From Geodermatophilus africanus (GTDB taxonomy: Bacteria; Actinomycetota; Actinomycetes; Mycobacteriales; Geodermatophilaceae), in assembly GCF_900107105.1 (NCBI RefSeq), contig NZ_FNOT01000003.1, positions 434,001 to 498,000 of the forward strand: DNA of 64,000 nt. Direction: 5' to 3'. Numbering within the stretch: the first letter of the stretch is position 1; every line of letters begins with the position of its first letter. The position numbers were made by a program, and so were the translations under genes. Under the pieces are notes generated by a model. That model saw only the letters and a list, made by a program, of their open reading frames with translations, searched no databases and was not told the origin of the DNA. Below are positions 9,073-17,714 of the stretch, one piece after another.

Positions 9073-9128
9073 GGCGTCGGGGGAGTGTCGCCTGCCGGTC
9101 GGTCGCGACCCACCGGGAGTCCGACGCC
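9073..9128. terminator. Possible convergent-gene hairpin after smc
   Basis: GGCGTCGG (9073-9080) and CCGACGCC (9121-9128) are perfectly complementary, with a 40-base GC-rich loop, between the convergent smc and FAD-monooxygenase genes. The long loop makes terminator function uncertain. Confidence 0.3.
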
Positions 9129-9133
9129 CACGG

Positions 9134-10369
9134 TCAGCGCCGGCGGCGCACCGCGGCGGCCGCGCCACCGACGAGCGCGGCGAGCGGAAGAGCGGCGCGG
9201 GCGACGACGCTCCCCGCGGGCGTGGCGGTGGCCCGGATCCACCCGACGGGCTGCAGGGATTCGCGGACGGCGTCCGCGGCGCGCGGCCGCAGGAGGCGCT
9301 CGTAGTCGTGGACGGCCATGACGGGCGTCACCTCCCCGCGAGCGGCGGCGGTCAGCGCGGTGCAGAGCTCGGCAGCGTCGACGACCGCAGTGGCGGCACC
9401 GCGTCCTCCGGTCGGCGGGACGGCGTGGACCGCGTCGCCCAGCGCGGTCACGCGGGTCGAGGGCCAGGACGCGATGTCGGTGGGGTCGGCAGCCGAGAAG
9501 CGGAAGACGCTGACCCCCTCGGGGTCGGCGCGCTCGACGATCGAGACCAGGGAGTCGGCCCAGTGACCCCGGCGCAGCACCGTGGCCGCCGCTCGGACGA
9601 CCTCGGGCGACGATGACCGGCGCAGCTGCGGGGGGAGGACGGCGTCCGTGGCGATGACGCCCCAGATGACCCGTGGCTCACGGGTCGTGGCCGCGCTCGT
9701 CCCGATCCGGATCGGGCTCTGCTGCAGCGGGTCGTGCAACGACAGGTACAGGCCGCTGCCCCCGGGACCGATGGCCAGGACGGCGCTCCGGTCCACGAGG
9801 CGACGGGCCTCCGGGGGGAGCACGTCGGCAGTCGTCCAGCCGGCGACACCCGAGAGCCCGGTCGGCCGCGCCGTCGGGCGCCCGGCGAGGGCGGTGGCGA
9901 CCACCGAGGAGACACCGTCGGCGCCGACGAGGACGTCGGACTCCACGCTCGAGCCGTCGTCGAGGTGCGTGACGACGCGGTCGCCGCGGACCTCGTGGCC
10001 GGTGCACCGGCGGCCGAGGCGCAGGACGTCGCCGAGTCCGTGCGCGAGCAGCAGCCGCAGGGTCACGCGGTCGACGTCCAGGGCCTCCTGCCCGGCGGTG
10101 CCGCCGTGGGCGATGAGACGTCCGCGGTGGTCGCGCACCGCGATGCCGCGGTCGTCCCGCGCCGCCGAGGCGTGCAGGAGCTCGACGAGGGAGGGATCGA
10201 GCAGCTCGCGCAGCGCGGTCAGGGCCGGCACACCGAGGTGCAACCGGTAGCCGCCCGTCCGAGCGAGGTCGAGGTCCCGCTCGACGACGACCACGTCGAG
10301 TCCTGACCGGTGGAGCCCCTGGGCCAGGGCGAGGCCGCCGATGCCCGCTCCCACCACCGCCACCCGCAC
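9134..10369 (-). CDS. FAD-dependent monooxygenase (aromatic hydroxylase family)
   Basis: A 411-residue flavoprotein. The dinucleotide-binding fingerprint VRVAVVGAGIGGLALA is at the N-terminus, an E-R pair (VVVERD) ends the second strand, and the FAD-ribityl GDAVHAVPPTGGRGA motif is near residue 311. These define the PHBH/salicylate-hydroxylase-like class A monooxygenases; the substrate cannot be deduced. The GTG at 10369 is chosen because GGGGGA lies 5 bases upstream and the fingerprint then begins at once; the frame is open 16 codons further. It is the last of three minus-strand accessory genes inserted between smc and ftsY. Confidence 0.85.
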   Translation of the reverse strand: MRVAVVGAGIGGLALAQGLHRSGLDVVVVERDLDLARTGGYRLHLGVPALTALRELLDPSLVELLHASAARDDRGIAVRDHRGRLIAHGGTAGQEALDVDRVTLRLLLAHGLGDVLRLGRRCTGHEVRGDRVVTHLDDGSSVESDVLVGADGVSSVVATALAGRPTARPTGLSGVAGWTTADVLPPEARRLVDRSAVLAIGPGGSGLYLSLHDPLQQSPIRIGTSAATTREPRVIWGVIATDAVLPPQLRRSSSPEVVRAAATVLRRGHWADSLVSIVERADPEGVSVFRFSAADPTDIASWPSTRVTALGDAVHAVPPTGGRGAATAVVDAAELCTALTAAARGEVTPVMAVHDYERLLRPRAADAVRESLQPVGWIRATATPAGSVVARAALPLAALVGGAAAAVRRRR

Positions 10370-10444
10370 GTCGGTCCCCCATTCTCTGGCGTCGCGCCCG
10401 GTCACCGACCCGTGCACCGGTCCGTGGCCCCGTTCCGAGCGGCG

Positions 10445-11263
10445 TCACACGCCGGAGCGGACCTGCAGGTCGACGACGAGCGGCAGGTGGTCGGAGGCGC
10501 CGGCGCCGTCGAGTACGTGCGCGCGGGCCACGCCGACGCCGGGGGAGACCCACACCTGGTCGATCCGCCGGCGCGGGCGCCGGGCCGGGTGCGTCTCGCC
10601 GTGCTGGTGGTGCCAGAAGCGCCAGCCGGCCCGGTCCTCGCGGTCGGGCGCCAGGTCCCACGCGTCGGTGAAGCGCCCGGTCAGTTCGGCCAGCTCGGGG
10701 GCCTTCCTGGGGTCGGCGTTGAAGTCCCCGACGAGGACGCCGGTCTCCATCGGCTCGGTGTGCAGCGCGGCGATCGCGGCGATCTGCTCGGCGCGCTCCG
10801 CGGGGGAGCGGGTCGACAGGTGCGTGGTCGTCACCCACAGCACGGCACCGTCGAGCTCGACCATCGTCCGCAGCGCGCTGCGCGGCTCGCCGCCACCGGG
10901 CAGCGGGTGGACGTCGCTGACCAGGATCGGCAGCCGGGACAGCAGCGCGTTGCCGTACTGGCGGCGCAGCACCCGCTCCCGGCGCGGCTCGTCGATCGCC
11001 GGGCCCCACGCCAGCTGCATGTCCAGCGCCCGGGAGAGCAGCAGCGCCTGGTCGACGTCTTCGCTGCGGTCGCCGTAGTACCGGTCCACCTCCTGCAGGC
11101 AGATGAGGTCGGCGTCGGCCGCGGCGAGCACCGTGGCCAGCCGCGGCAGGTCGTGGCGGCCGTCGACCCCGACGCCGTGGTGGGTGTTGAAGGTGACCAG
11201 CCGGACCGGGATCGGCGGCTGGTCGGGGCCGGGAGCGGGCCGCGTGCCCAGGGGGTCGCTCAC
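10445..11263 (-). CDS. Endonuclease/exonuclease/phosphatase (EEP) family hydrolase
   Basis: A 272-residue member of the EEP fold (DNase I-like metal-dependent phosphodiesterases). Motifs in order: VTFNTHHG near the start, ICLQEVD (metal-binding Glu), HLSTRS (catalytic His), GDFNADP (Asp-Asn), and the terminal GASDHLPLVVDL with the SDH catalytic histidine. No signal peptide is visible, so it is probably cytoplasmic. It starts 5 bases after the PhoD-like gene, suggesting cotranscription. Substrate is unknown; nucleic-acid, phospholipid or inositol-phosphate targets all occur in the family. Confidence 0.85.
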   Translation of the reverse strand: MSDPLGTRPAPGPDQPPIPVRLVTFNTHHGVGVDGRHDLPRLATVLAAADADLICLQEVDRYYGDRSEDVDQALLLSRALDMQLAWGPAIDEPRRERVLRRQYGNALLSRLPILVSDVHPLPGGGEPRSALRTMVELDGAVLWVTTTHLSTRSPAERAEQIAAIAALHTEPMETGVLVGDFNADPRKAPELAELTGRFTDAWDLAPDREDRAGWRFWHHQHGETHPARRPRRRIDQVWVSPGVGVARAHVLDGAGASDHLPLVVDLQVRSGV

Positions 11264-11268
11264 CCGCG

Positions 11269-12948
11269 TCAGCCTGTCACCTCCGCCGCGACGGGGTCCG
11301 ACAGCGGCAGGTCGGCGACCAGCTGCAGCCGCTCCTGGCCGGCGTCGTCCCGGTCGGTGACGAACAGCCGGAAGGAGACGTCGCGGTCGTTGAGGACGAG
11401 CTCGCCGAGCTGGTTGCCGAAGTACGGGCCGGCCTGCTTGGCCCAGTCCAGTTCGGAGGGGCGGACCCGCGCCAGGCGGGACAGCCCCGTGGTCAGCCGG
11501 CGGGCCCAGCGGCTCCAGCCGATCCGGAAGCCCACCCGGATCGGATGCGGCGCCTGGTTGTGCAGCGGCGACACGGTCAGCTGGTGCACCCGGGTGCGCA
11601 GGCCGTCAGGGGCCACCAGCTCGGCGGCGTAGGCGTGGTGGACGTCGCCGGAGAGCACGAGTGCGGTCGCCGGCGCCCGGCCCTGCTCGCCGCGGCCCAG
11701 CGCCACCAGGGCCCGACCCAGCCGTTCGAAGGAGTCCCCGAACGCCGCCCAGTGCTCGAGGTCGGCGGCCTGCCGCAGCCGCTCGGAGACCCAGCCGAGC
11801 GGGCGACCCAGGTGCCGCCGGACCAGCGTCTCGTTCCACCGCTCGACCTCGTGGATGGCGTGCGGCAGCAGCCACGGCAGCGAGGTGCCCAGCACCAGGT
11901 GCTCGACGCCCTCGTCGACGGCGCGGCGCATCGCCGCCTCCACCCAGGCGAACTCGTCGTCGTCGAGCATCGCCCGGGCGGACTCGTCGAGCACCCGGCC
12001 GGCCCGGCTGTCGATCACGATCATCCGCGCCTCGCCCCAGTGCCGCACGTAGCTCCAGCGGATCGAGCGCGGATCGCGGTCGGCGGCCCCGGCCATCGCC
12101 TGCAGCACCGGCTCGGCGTCGTCCCGCCGCTCCTGCACCGCCTGCCAGGTGGTGTTGTCGGCCAGCTCCTGCGGGCTGAGGTTGCCCAGGTGCTGGTACA
12201 CCCAGTAGCTGACCAGGCCACCGCAGATCCGGCGGGTCCACCAGTCCTGCCCGGTCACCTCGCGGCGCCAGGCGGCGGAGGTGTTCCAGTCGTCGATCAT
12301 CTCGTGGTCGTCGAAGATCATCGACGACGGCACGGTGGACAGCAGCCAGCGCACCTGCGGGTCGCTCCAGGACTCCGCGTAGAGCCGGGTGTACTCCTCG
12401 AAGTTGTCGACCTGGGCGTCGGCCGGGGCCGGGTGCTGCCGGCGCAGCGAGAGCCAGTCGCGGGTCGCGTGCGTGAGCTCGTCGGCGTAGACCTGGTCGC
12501 CCAGCAGCACCAGCGCGTCGGGCCACTCGTCCTCCGGCTGTTCCGCGAGCCGGGCGGCGTAGGTGTCCAGCGCGTCGGGCGGGATGCCCTCGGTGGCGTC
12601 GACGGTGCTGGGGGTGGCGTAGCGGCAGGAGCCGAAGGCGATCCGGAAGGGCCCCGGCCGGCCCGGCGTCCGGATCCGGCTGGCCGGGAACGTGGACGAC
12701 GCCGCGGGCCAGACCCGCTCGCCGTCCAGGTGCACCTCGTAGGGCGTGACGCTGCCCGGCTCGAGCCCCTCGACGACGACGAGGGCGTAGTGGTGCCCGC
12801 TCACGGCGAAGGTGCGGGCGCGGCGGCCGAGCACCGTCACCTCGCACGGCCGGTCGGTCTCCACCCACACGGTGGCCGAGACGGGGTCGACGTGCCGCAG
12901 CAGGGGACCGAGGAGGAGGACCGGGGCGTTCCGGCCGGGTAGCGGCAT
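11269..12948 (-). CDS. PhoD-like alkaline phosphatase / phosphodiesterase
   Basis: A 559-residue protein with an N-terminal fibronectin-like domain (LLRHVDPVSATVWVETD) and a metallophosphatase domain. That domain contains FGSCRYATP, LLGDQVYADE, FDDHEMIDDWN and VLSGDVHHAYAAELV, all typical metal-ligand motifs of the PhoD family. No Tat or Sec signal is seen, unlike classical secreted PhoD, so it may act in the cytoplasm. The ATG at 12948 is preferred to a GTG 12 codons upstream. It is divergent from ftsY and heads the three-gene minus-strand block. Confidence 0.85.
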   Translation of the reverse strand: MPLPGRNAPVLLLGPLLRHVDPVSATVWVETDRPCEVTVLGRRARTFAVSGHHYALVVVEGLEPGSVTPYEVHLDGERVWPAASSTFPASRIRTPGRPGPFRIAFGSCRYATPSTVDATEGIPPDALDTYAARLAEQPEDEWPDALVLLGDQVYADELTHATRDWLSLRRQHPAPADAQVDNFEEYTRLYAESWSDPQVRWLLSTVPSSMIFDDHEMIDDWNTSAAWRREVTGQDWWTRRICGGLVSYWVYQHLGNLSPQELADNTTWQAVQERRDDAEPVLQAMAGAADRDPRSIRWSYVRHWGEARMIVIDSRAGRVLDESARAMLDDDEFAWVEAAMRRAVDEGVEHLVLGTSLPWLLPHAIHEVERWNETLVRRHLGRPLGWVSERLRQAADLEHWAAFGDSFERLGRALVALGRGEQGRAPATALVLSGDVHHAYAAELVAPDGLRTRVHQLTVSPLHNQAPHPIRVGFRIGWSRWARRLTTGLSRLARVRPSELDWAKQAGPYFGNQLGELVLNDRDVSFRLFVTDRDDAGQERLQLVADLPLSDPVAAEVTG

Positions 12949-13006
12949 GCCGCCCAGGGTGGCGCACGGGCGCGGGATCCGCACCGACCCCGACCCCGGG
13001 TGCTGG

Positions 13007-13012
13007 GAGACT
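13007..13012 (+). promoter_or_regulatory. Candidate -10 for leaderless ftsY
   Basis: GAGACT ends 7 bases before the ftsY ATG, which would place the transcription start at or near the start codon. The context CTGGGAGACT is identical upstream of proS. Confidence 0.35.
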
Positions 13013-13019
13013 GGGGGCC

Positions 13020-14246
13020 ATGGAGTTCGTGCTGATCGCGATCGCGATCCTGGTCGTGGGTCTGGTCCTCGGGGTCAGCCTGCTCGTCGGCCGCGGCCGG
13101 CGGACCACCCGGCTGGACGACGACGCCACCGCCGGCACCACGCTGACCCGGCCGCGCCCGCCCACCCCGACGGCCGAGGCCCCGCCCCGGCCGTCGGGGG
13201 CGACGGCGAGCGGGCTGGGGACGACGGCCGAGCCGGACGCCGTCTCGCCCGAGGCGCCGCCCGACGTCGAGCTGCCCCCGGCCACCCCCGAGCCCGGCCT
13301 GGTCTTCGAGACCCCGCCACCGTCGGCCGGGCGGCTGGTGAAGCTGCGGTCGCGGCTGGCCCGCTCCCAGTCGAACCTGGGCCGCGGCCTGCTCACCGTC
13401 CTCGCCCGCGAGCGGCTGACCGAGGACGACTGGGAGGAGGTCGAAGAGACCCTGCTCGCCGCGGACGTCGGCGTCGCGGCCACCCAGCAGATCGTCGACC
13501 GGCTGCGCACCCAGTCGATGGTGCTGGCCACCGCCTCCGGCGCGGAGCTGCGGCTGCTGCTGGTCCGGGAGCTCACCGCCGTCCTCGGGCCCGACCTCGA
13601 CCGCAGCCTGGGCGTGGACCGGCACGAGGGCCGACCGGGGATCGTCCTGGTCGTCGGCGTCAACGGTGCCGGCAAGACGACCACCGTCGGCAAGATCGCC
13701 CGCGTCCTCGTCGGTGACGGCAAGAGCGTCGTCCTGGGCGCCGCCGACACCTTCCGCGCCGCCGCCGCCGACCAGCTGGAGACCTGGGGCGAGCGGGTCG
13801 GCGTCCTCACCGTCCGCGGCCGGGAGGGGGCCGACCCGGCGTCGGTCGCCTTCGAGGCGGCGCGCACCGGGCTGGAGGGCGAGGTGGACACCGTCGTGGT
13901 CGACACCGCCGGCCGGCTGCACACCAAGGGCGGCCTCATGGACGAGCTCGGCAAGATCAAACGGGTCGTCGAGAAGGTCGCGCCGGTGACCGAGGTGCTG
14001 CTGGTCCTCGACGCCACGACCGGCCAGAACGGCGTCGTCCAGGCCCGCGTGTTCACCGGAGCGGTGACCGTCACCGGCGTCGTCCTCACCAAGCTCGACG
14101 GCACCGCCAAGGGCGGCATCGTCGTCTCGGTGCAGCGCGAGCTCGGCATCCCGGTCAAGCTCGTCGGGCTGGGGGAGGGCGCCGACGACCTAGCGCCGTT
14201 CGAGCCCGAGGCGTTCGCGGAGGCCCTGGTCGGCGGCGCCGACTGA
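13020..14246 (+). CDS. ftsY: Signal recognition particle receptor FtsY
   Basis: SRP receptor GTPase that docks Ffh-ribosome complexes at the membrane. The 408-residue protein begins with a hydrophobic segment (EFVLIAIAILVVGLVLGVSL, residues 2-21) that can anchor it directly, followed by a Pro/Thr-rich acidic linker. The NG domain then carries G1 GVNGAGKTTT (about 214-223), ADTFRAAAADQL, DTAGRLHTKGGL (about 293) and TKLDGTAKGG (about 356). The ATG at 13020 lies close to GGGGGCC and 7 bases from a possible -10. A repeat copy follows the stop directly. Confidence 0.95.
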   Translation: MEFVLIAIAILVVGLVLGVSLLVGRGRRTTRLDDDATAGTTLTRPRPPTPTAEAPPRPSGATASGLGTTAEPDAVSPEAPPDVELPPATPEPGLVFETPPPSAGRLVKLRSRLARSQSNLGRGLLTVLARERLTEDDWEEVEETLLAADVGVAATQQIVDRLRTQSMVLATASGAELRLLLVRELTAVLGPDLDRSLGVDRHEGRPGIVLVVGVNGAGKTTTVGKIARVLVGDGKSVVLGAADTFRAAAADQLETWGERVGVLTVRGREGADPASVAFEAARTGLEGEVDTVVVDTAGRLHTKGGLMDELGKIKRVVEKVAPVTEVLLVLDATTGQNGVVQARVFTGAVTVTGVVLTKLDGTAKGGIVVSVQRELGIPVKLVGLGEGADDLAPFEPEAFAEALVGGAD

Positions 14247-14350
14247 AAAGGACCCCCCTGCCCCCCACTGCTCGCAGGCTCGCAGCGGGACCCTGCAGGG
14301 GGCCGTTCCCGTACGTCACCGGGCTCGCAGCGGGACCCTGCAGGGGGGCC
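14247..14350. repeat. Composite palindromic-repeat copy after ftsY
   Basis: A full copy (14247-14304) begins right after the ftsY TGA with AAAAGGACC. Its arms are CCCCCTGC and GCAGGGGG around the CTCGCAGGCTCGCAGCGGG core. It is followed by a shared spacer (GTACGTCACCGGGCTCGCAG) and a second right arm GCAGGGGGGCC. The same spacer-plus-half-copy follows the copy at 56653-56674, and a related spacer follows the copy at 20400. Confidence 0.75.
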
Positions 14351-14375
14351 GCCGACCGCTCGACGAGCGGCCGGC
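14351..14375. terminator. Hairpin between convergent ftsY and Ni/Co transporter
   Basis: CCGCTC-GAC-GAGCGG with flanking GCCG and CGGC pairs forms a compact hairpin at the end of both convergent genes. No U-tract is present, as is usual in these genomes. Confidence 0.45.
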
Positions 14376-14382
14376 GGCGGGG

Positions 14383-15519
14383 CTATGCGGCGTCGGCGGC
14401 CGCCGCGCCGTCGGTCCACCGCTGCTCGATGCGACCGAAGCGCCACACGGCCACGGCGACCGCCCAGGTCACGAGGAACAGGCCGACGATCGCGAAGCCG
14501 ACGAACTCGAGGTCCAGCGACGCCATCCACACCAGCGGGCCGGCGTCGAGGGACAGTCGCTCCACGAGCAGCCCGACGAGCACCAGTGAGCCGATCACGA
14601 GGGCCACGGTCACCGACAGGACGGTGATCGTGAGGTTGTAGAACACCTTGCGGACCGGCTTGAGGAACGCCCAGCCGTAGGCGCGGGTCATCAGTACGCC
14701 GTCCGCGGTGTCGAACAGGCTCATCCCCGCCGCGAACAGCACCGGCAGGACCAGGATCGCGTACCACGGCAGCACGAAGGCGGCGGAGCCGGCGGCCAGG
14801 ACCAGCAGCGCGACCTGCGTGGCGGTGTCGAAGCCCAGACCCATGAGCAGGCCGACCGGGTAGAGGTGCCACGGCTTGCTGACCCGCCGGGTCACCCTCC
14901 CCAGGAGACGGGCGAGGAACCCGCGGTTGTGCAGGTGGTGCTCCAGTTCGGCCTCGTCGTACTCCCCGGCGCGCATCCGGCGGAACACCCGGGCGATGCC
15001 CACCGCCGAACCGAGGTTCATCAGGCCGATGAGCAGCAGGAAGGTACCGGCCACGAGCGTGCCGACCAGCCCGAGCGCCTGGTTGACCGAGGAGCTCTCG
15101 TCCTGGACGACGCCGGCGATCGACCGGACGCCGGCGACCAGCAGCAGGCTGGCGGCGAAGACCACCGACGAGTGCCCGAGGGAGAACCAGAAGCCCGTGC
15201 TCACCGCCGGCTTGCCCTCGTCGACCAGCTTGCGGGTGGTGTTGTCGATCGAGGCGATGTGGTCGGCGTCGAAGGCGTGGCGGACGCCGAGCATGTAGGC
15301 GGTCAGCCCGACGCCCACCCCGAGGACCCCGGTGCTGCCGAGCTGGTACCCGGCGGGGGCGACCGCGAGGACCAGCACGCCCCAGCCCACGACGTGCAGC
15401 AGCAGCACGACCGCGGCCATGGCGCCGATGGACCGGCGCTCGTGGTGGCTGAAGCCGCTGCCGACCCGCACGAGGCGCAGCGGCGCGCGGAACGGGGCTG
15501 ACACGGCGGGCAGGTGCAC
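14383..15519 (-). CDS. NiCoT-family nickel/cobalt permease
   Basis: A 378-residue integral membrane protein of the HoxN/NixA family, which imports Ni2+ or Co2+. The signature RHAFDADHIAS (residues 80-90, the HX4DH metal-selectivity motif in TM II) is clear. So are FSLGHSSVV (112-120) and GLGFDTATQVALL. About eight hydrophobic spans can be counted. The GTG at 15519 has GAGGAG a few bases upstream. Candidate operators for a Fur/Nur-type metal regulator overlap its promoter, which supports a metal-transport role. Nickel versus cobalt preference cannot be read from sequence. Confidence 0.9.
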   Translation of the reverse strand: MHLPAVSAPFRAPLRLVRVGSGFSHHERRSIGAMAAVVLLLHVVGWGVLVLAVAPAGYQLGSTGVLGVGVGLTAYMLGVRHAFDADHIASIDNTTRKLVDEGKPAVSTGFWFSLGHSSVVFAASLLLVAGVRSIAGVVQDESSSVNQALGLVGTLVAGTFLLLIGLMNLGSAVGIARVFRRMRAGEYDEAELEHHLHNRGFLARLLGRVTRRVSKPWHLYPVGLLMGLGFDTATQVALLVLAAGSAAFVLPWYAILVLPVLFAAGMSLFDTADGVLMTRAYGWAFLKPVRKVFYNLTITVLSVTVALVIGSLVLVGLLVERLSLDAGPLVWMASLDLEFVGFAIVGLFLVTWAVAVAVWRFGRIEQRWTDGAAAADAA

Positions 15520-15570
15520 GCGGACTCCTCGGGAGGCGGCCCCACCCCGTGCGGTGGGTGCCTGCCGGGG

Positions 15571-15593
15571 ACCTTATTGCAGCCTCTTCGCAA
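15571..15593 (-). promoter_or_regulatory. Promoter and Nur-like operator of the Ni/Co permease gene
   Basis: On the minus strand TAAGGT (15576-15571) fits a -10. Directly upstream, 15577-15593 reads TTGCAG-CCTCT-TCGCAA on the plus strand. This resembles the Nur (nickel-responsive Fur-family) consensus tTGCaa-N5-ttGCAA described in Streptomyces, and would occupy the -10/-35 spacer. The operator match is by eye. Confidence 0.5.
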
Positions 15594-15604
15594 CTGCACA
15601 TGGC

Positions 15605-15620
15605 TTGCAACAAGGTGCAA
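15605..15620. promoter_or_regulatory. Second TTGCAA dyad upstream of the Ni/Co permease gene
   Basis: TTGCAA-CAAG-GTGCAA, an inverted repeat with the same half-site as the neighbouring box but one base shorter in the spacer. It lies just upstream of the expected -35. Confidence 0.4.
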
Positions 15621-15683
15621 CGGACGCCGGGAGCGGGCTCCGCAACACGACCGGAACACGACGGGCAGACACGCGGGCCGGAG

Positions 15684-15722
15684 TTCACCGCGCGGAAACA
15701 GTGGCGCGCCGGTCGCCGAAAC
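15684..15722 (+). promoter_or_regulatory. GlnR-like binding site upstream of amtB
   Basis: The order TTCAC-n6-GAAAC-n6-GCGCC-n7-GAAAC closely follows the actinobacterial GlnR box (gTnAC-n6-GaAAC repeated twice). It lies about 145 bases before amtB-glnB-glnD, the operon GlnR activates under nitrogen limitation in Streptomyces. The third half-site is poor; the other three are good. Confidence 0.55.
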
Positions 15723-15867
15723 GTGCCGGCGGCACGGTGAGCGTCAACGTCGCCCCTCCCCGGGAGGAGCGCCGGTCAGCCCCTCGGCCCGGGCGTCTCC
15801 CGACGTCCCGGCCCCGTCCCGTGCGGCCTGCGCGATGCCGGCCGCACCGATCCGTCAGGAGGTTGCC

Positions 15868-17570
<1,703 letters not shown>

Positions 17571-17575
17571 CACCC

Positions 17576-17634
17576 GGCCCCCTGCAGGGGCCCGCGGCGA
17601 GCTCGCGCGAGCCCGTGGGGGCAGGGGGTCCTTC
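17576..17634. repeat. Palindromic-repeat copy between glnB and glnD
   Basis: A reverse-orientation copy. Arms GGCCCCCTGC and GCAGGGGGTCC flank a core variant (CGGCGAGCTCGCGCGAGCCCG) and the copy ends in CCTTC. It starts 5 bases after the glnB stop. Confidence 0.75.
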
Positions 17635-17636
17635 GA

Positions 17637-17672
17637 CGGCCGGGGTGGGAGGAGTGCCTGCCACCCCGGCCG
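17637..17672. terminator. Strong hairpin between glnB and glnD
   Basis: CGGCCGGGGTGG (17637-17648) and CCACCCCGGCCG (17661-17672) form a perfect 12-bp stem with a 12-base loop directly after the repeat copy. It could attenuate read-through from amtB-glnB into glnD. Confidence 0.6.
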
Positions 17673-17714
17673 ACGCCGTTCCCAGGAGCAGCTGACGAGG
17701 AGCGAGGGGGAGAC

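Noticed and set aside
12946..12984. GTG at 12984 as start of the PhoD-like gene
   Set aside because: The added 12 residues are basic, unconserved in appearance and lie in the intergenic region shared with ftsY; ATG at 12948 leads directly into the domain.
15520..15600. Cobalamin riboswitch upstream of the Ni/Co permease
   Set aside because: No B12-box or conserved core could be found in the short leader; the TTGCAA dyads explain the region better.
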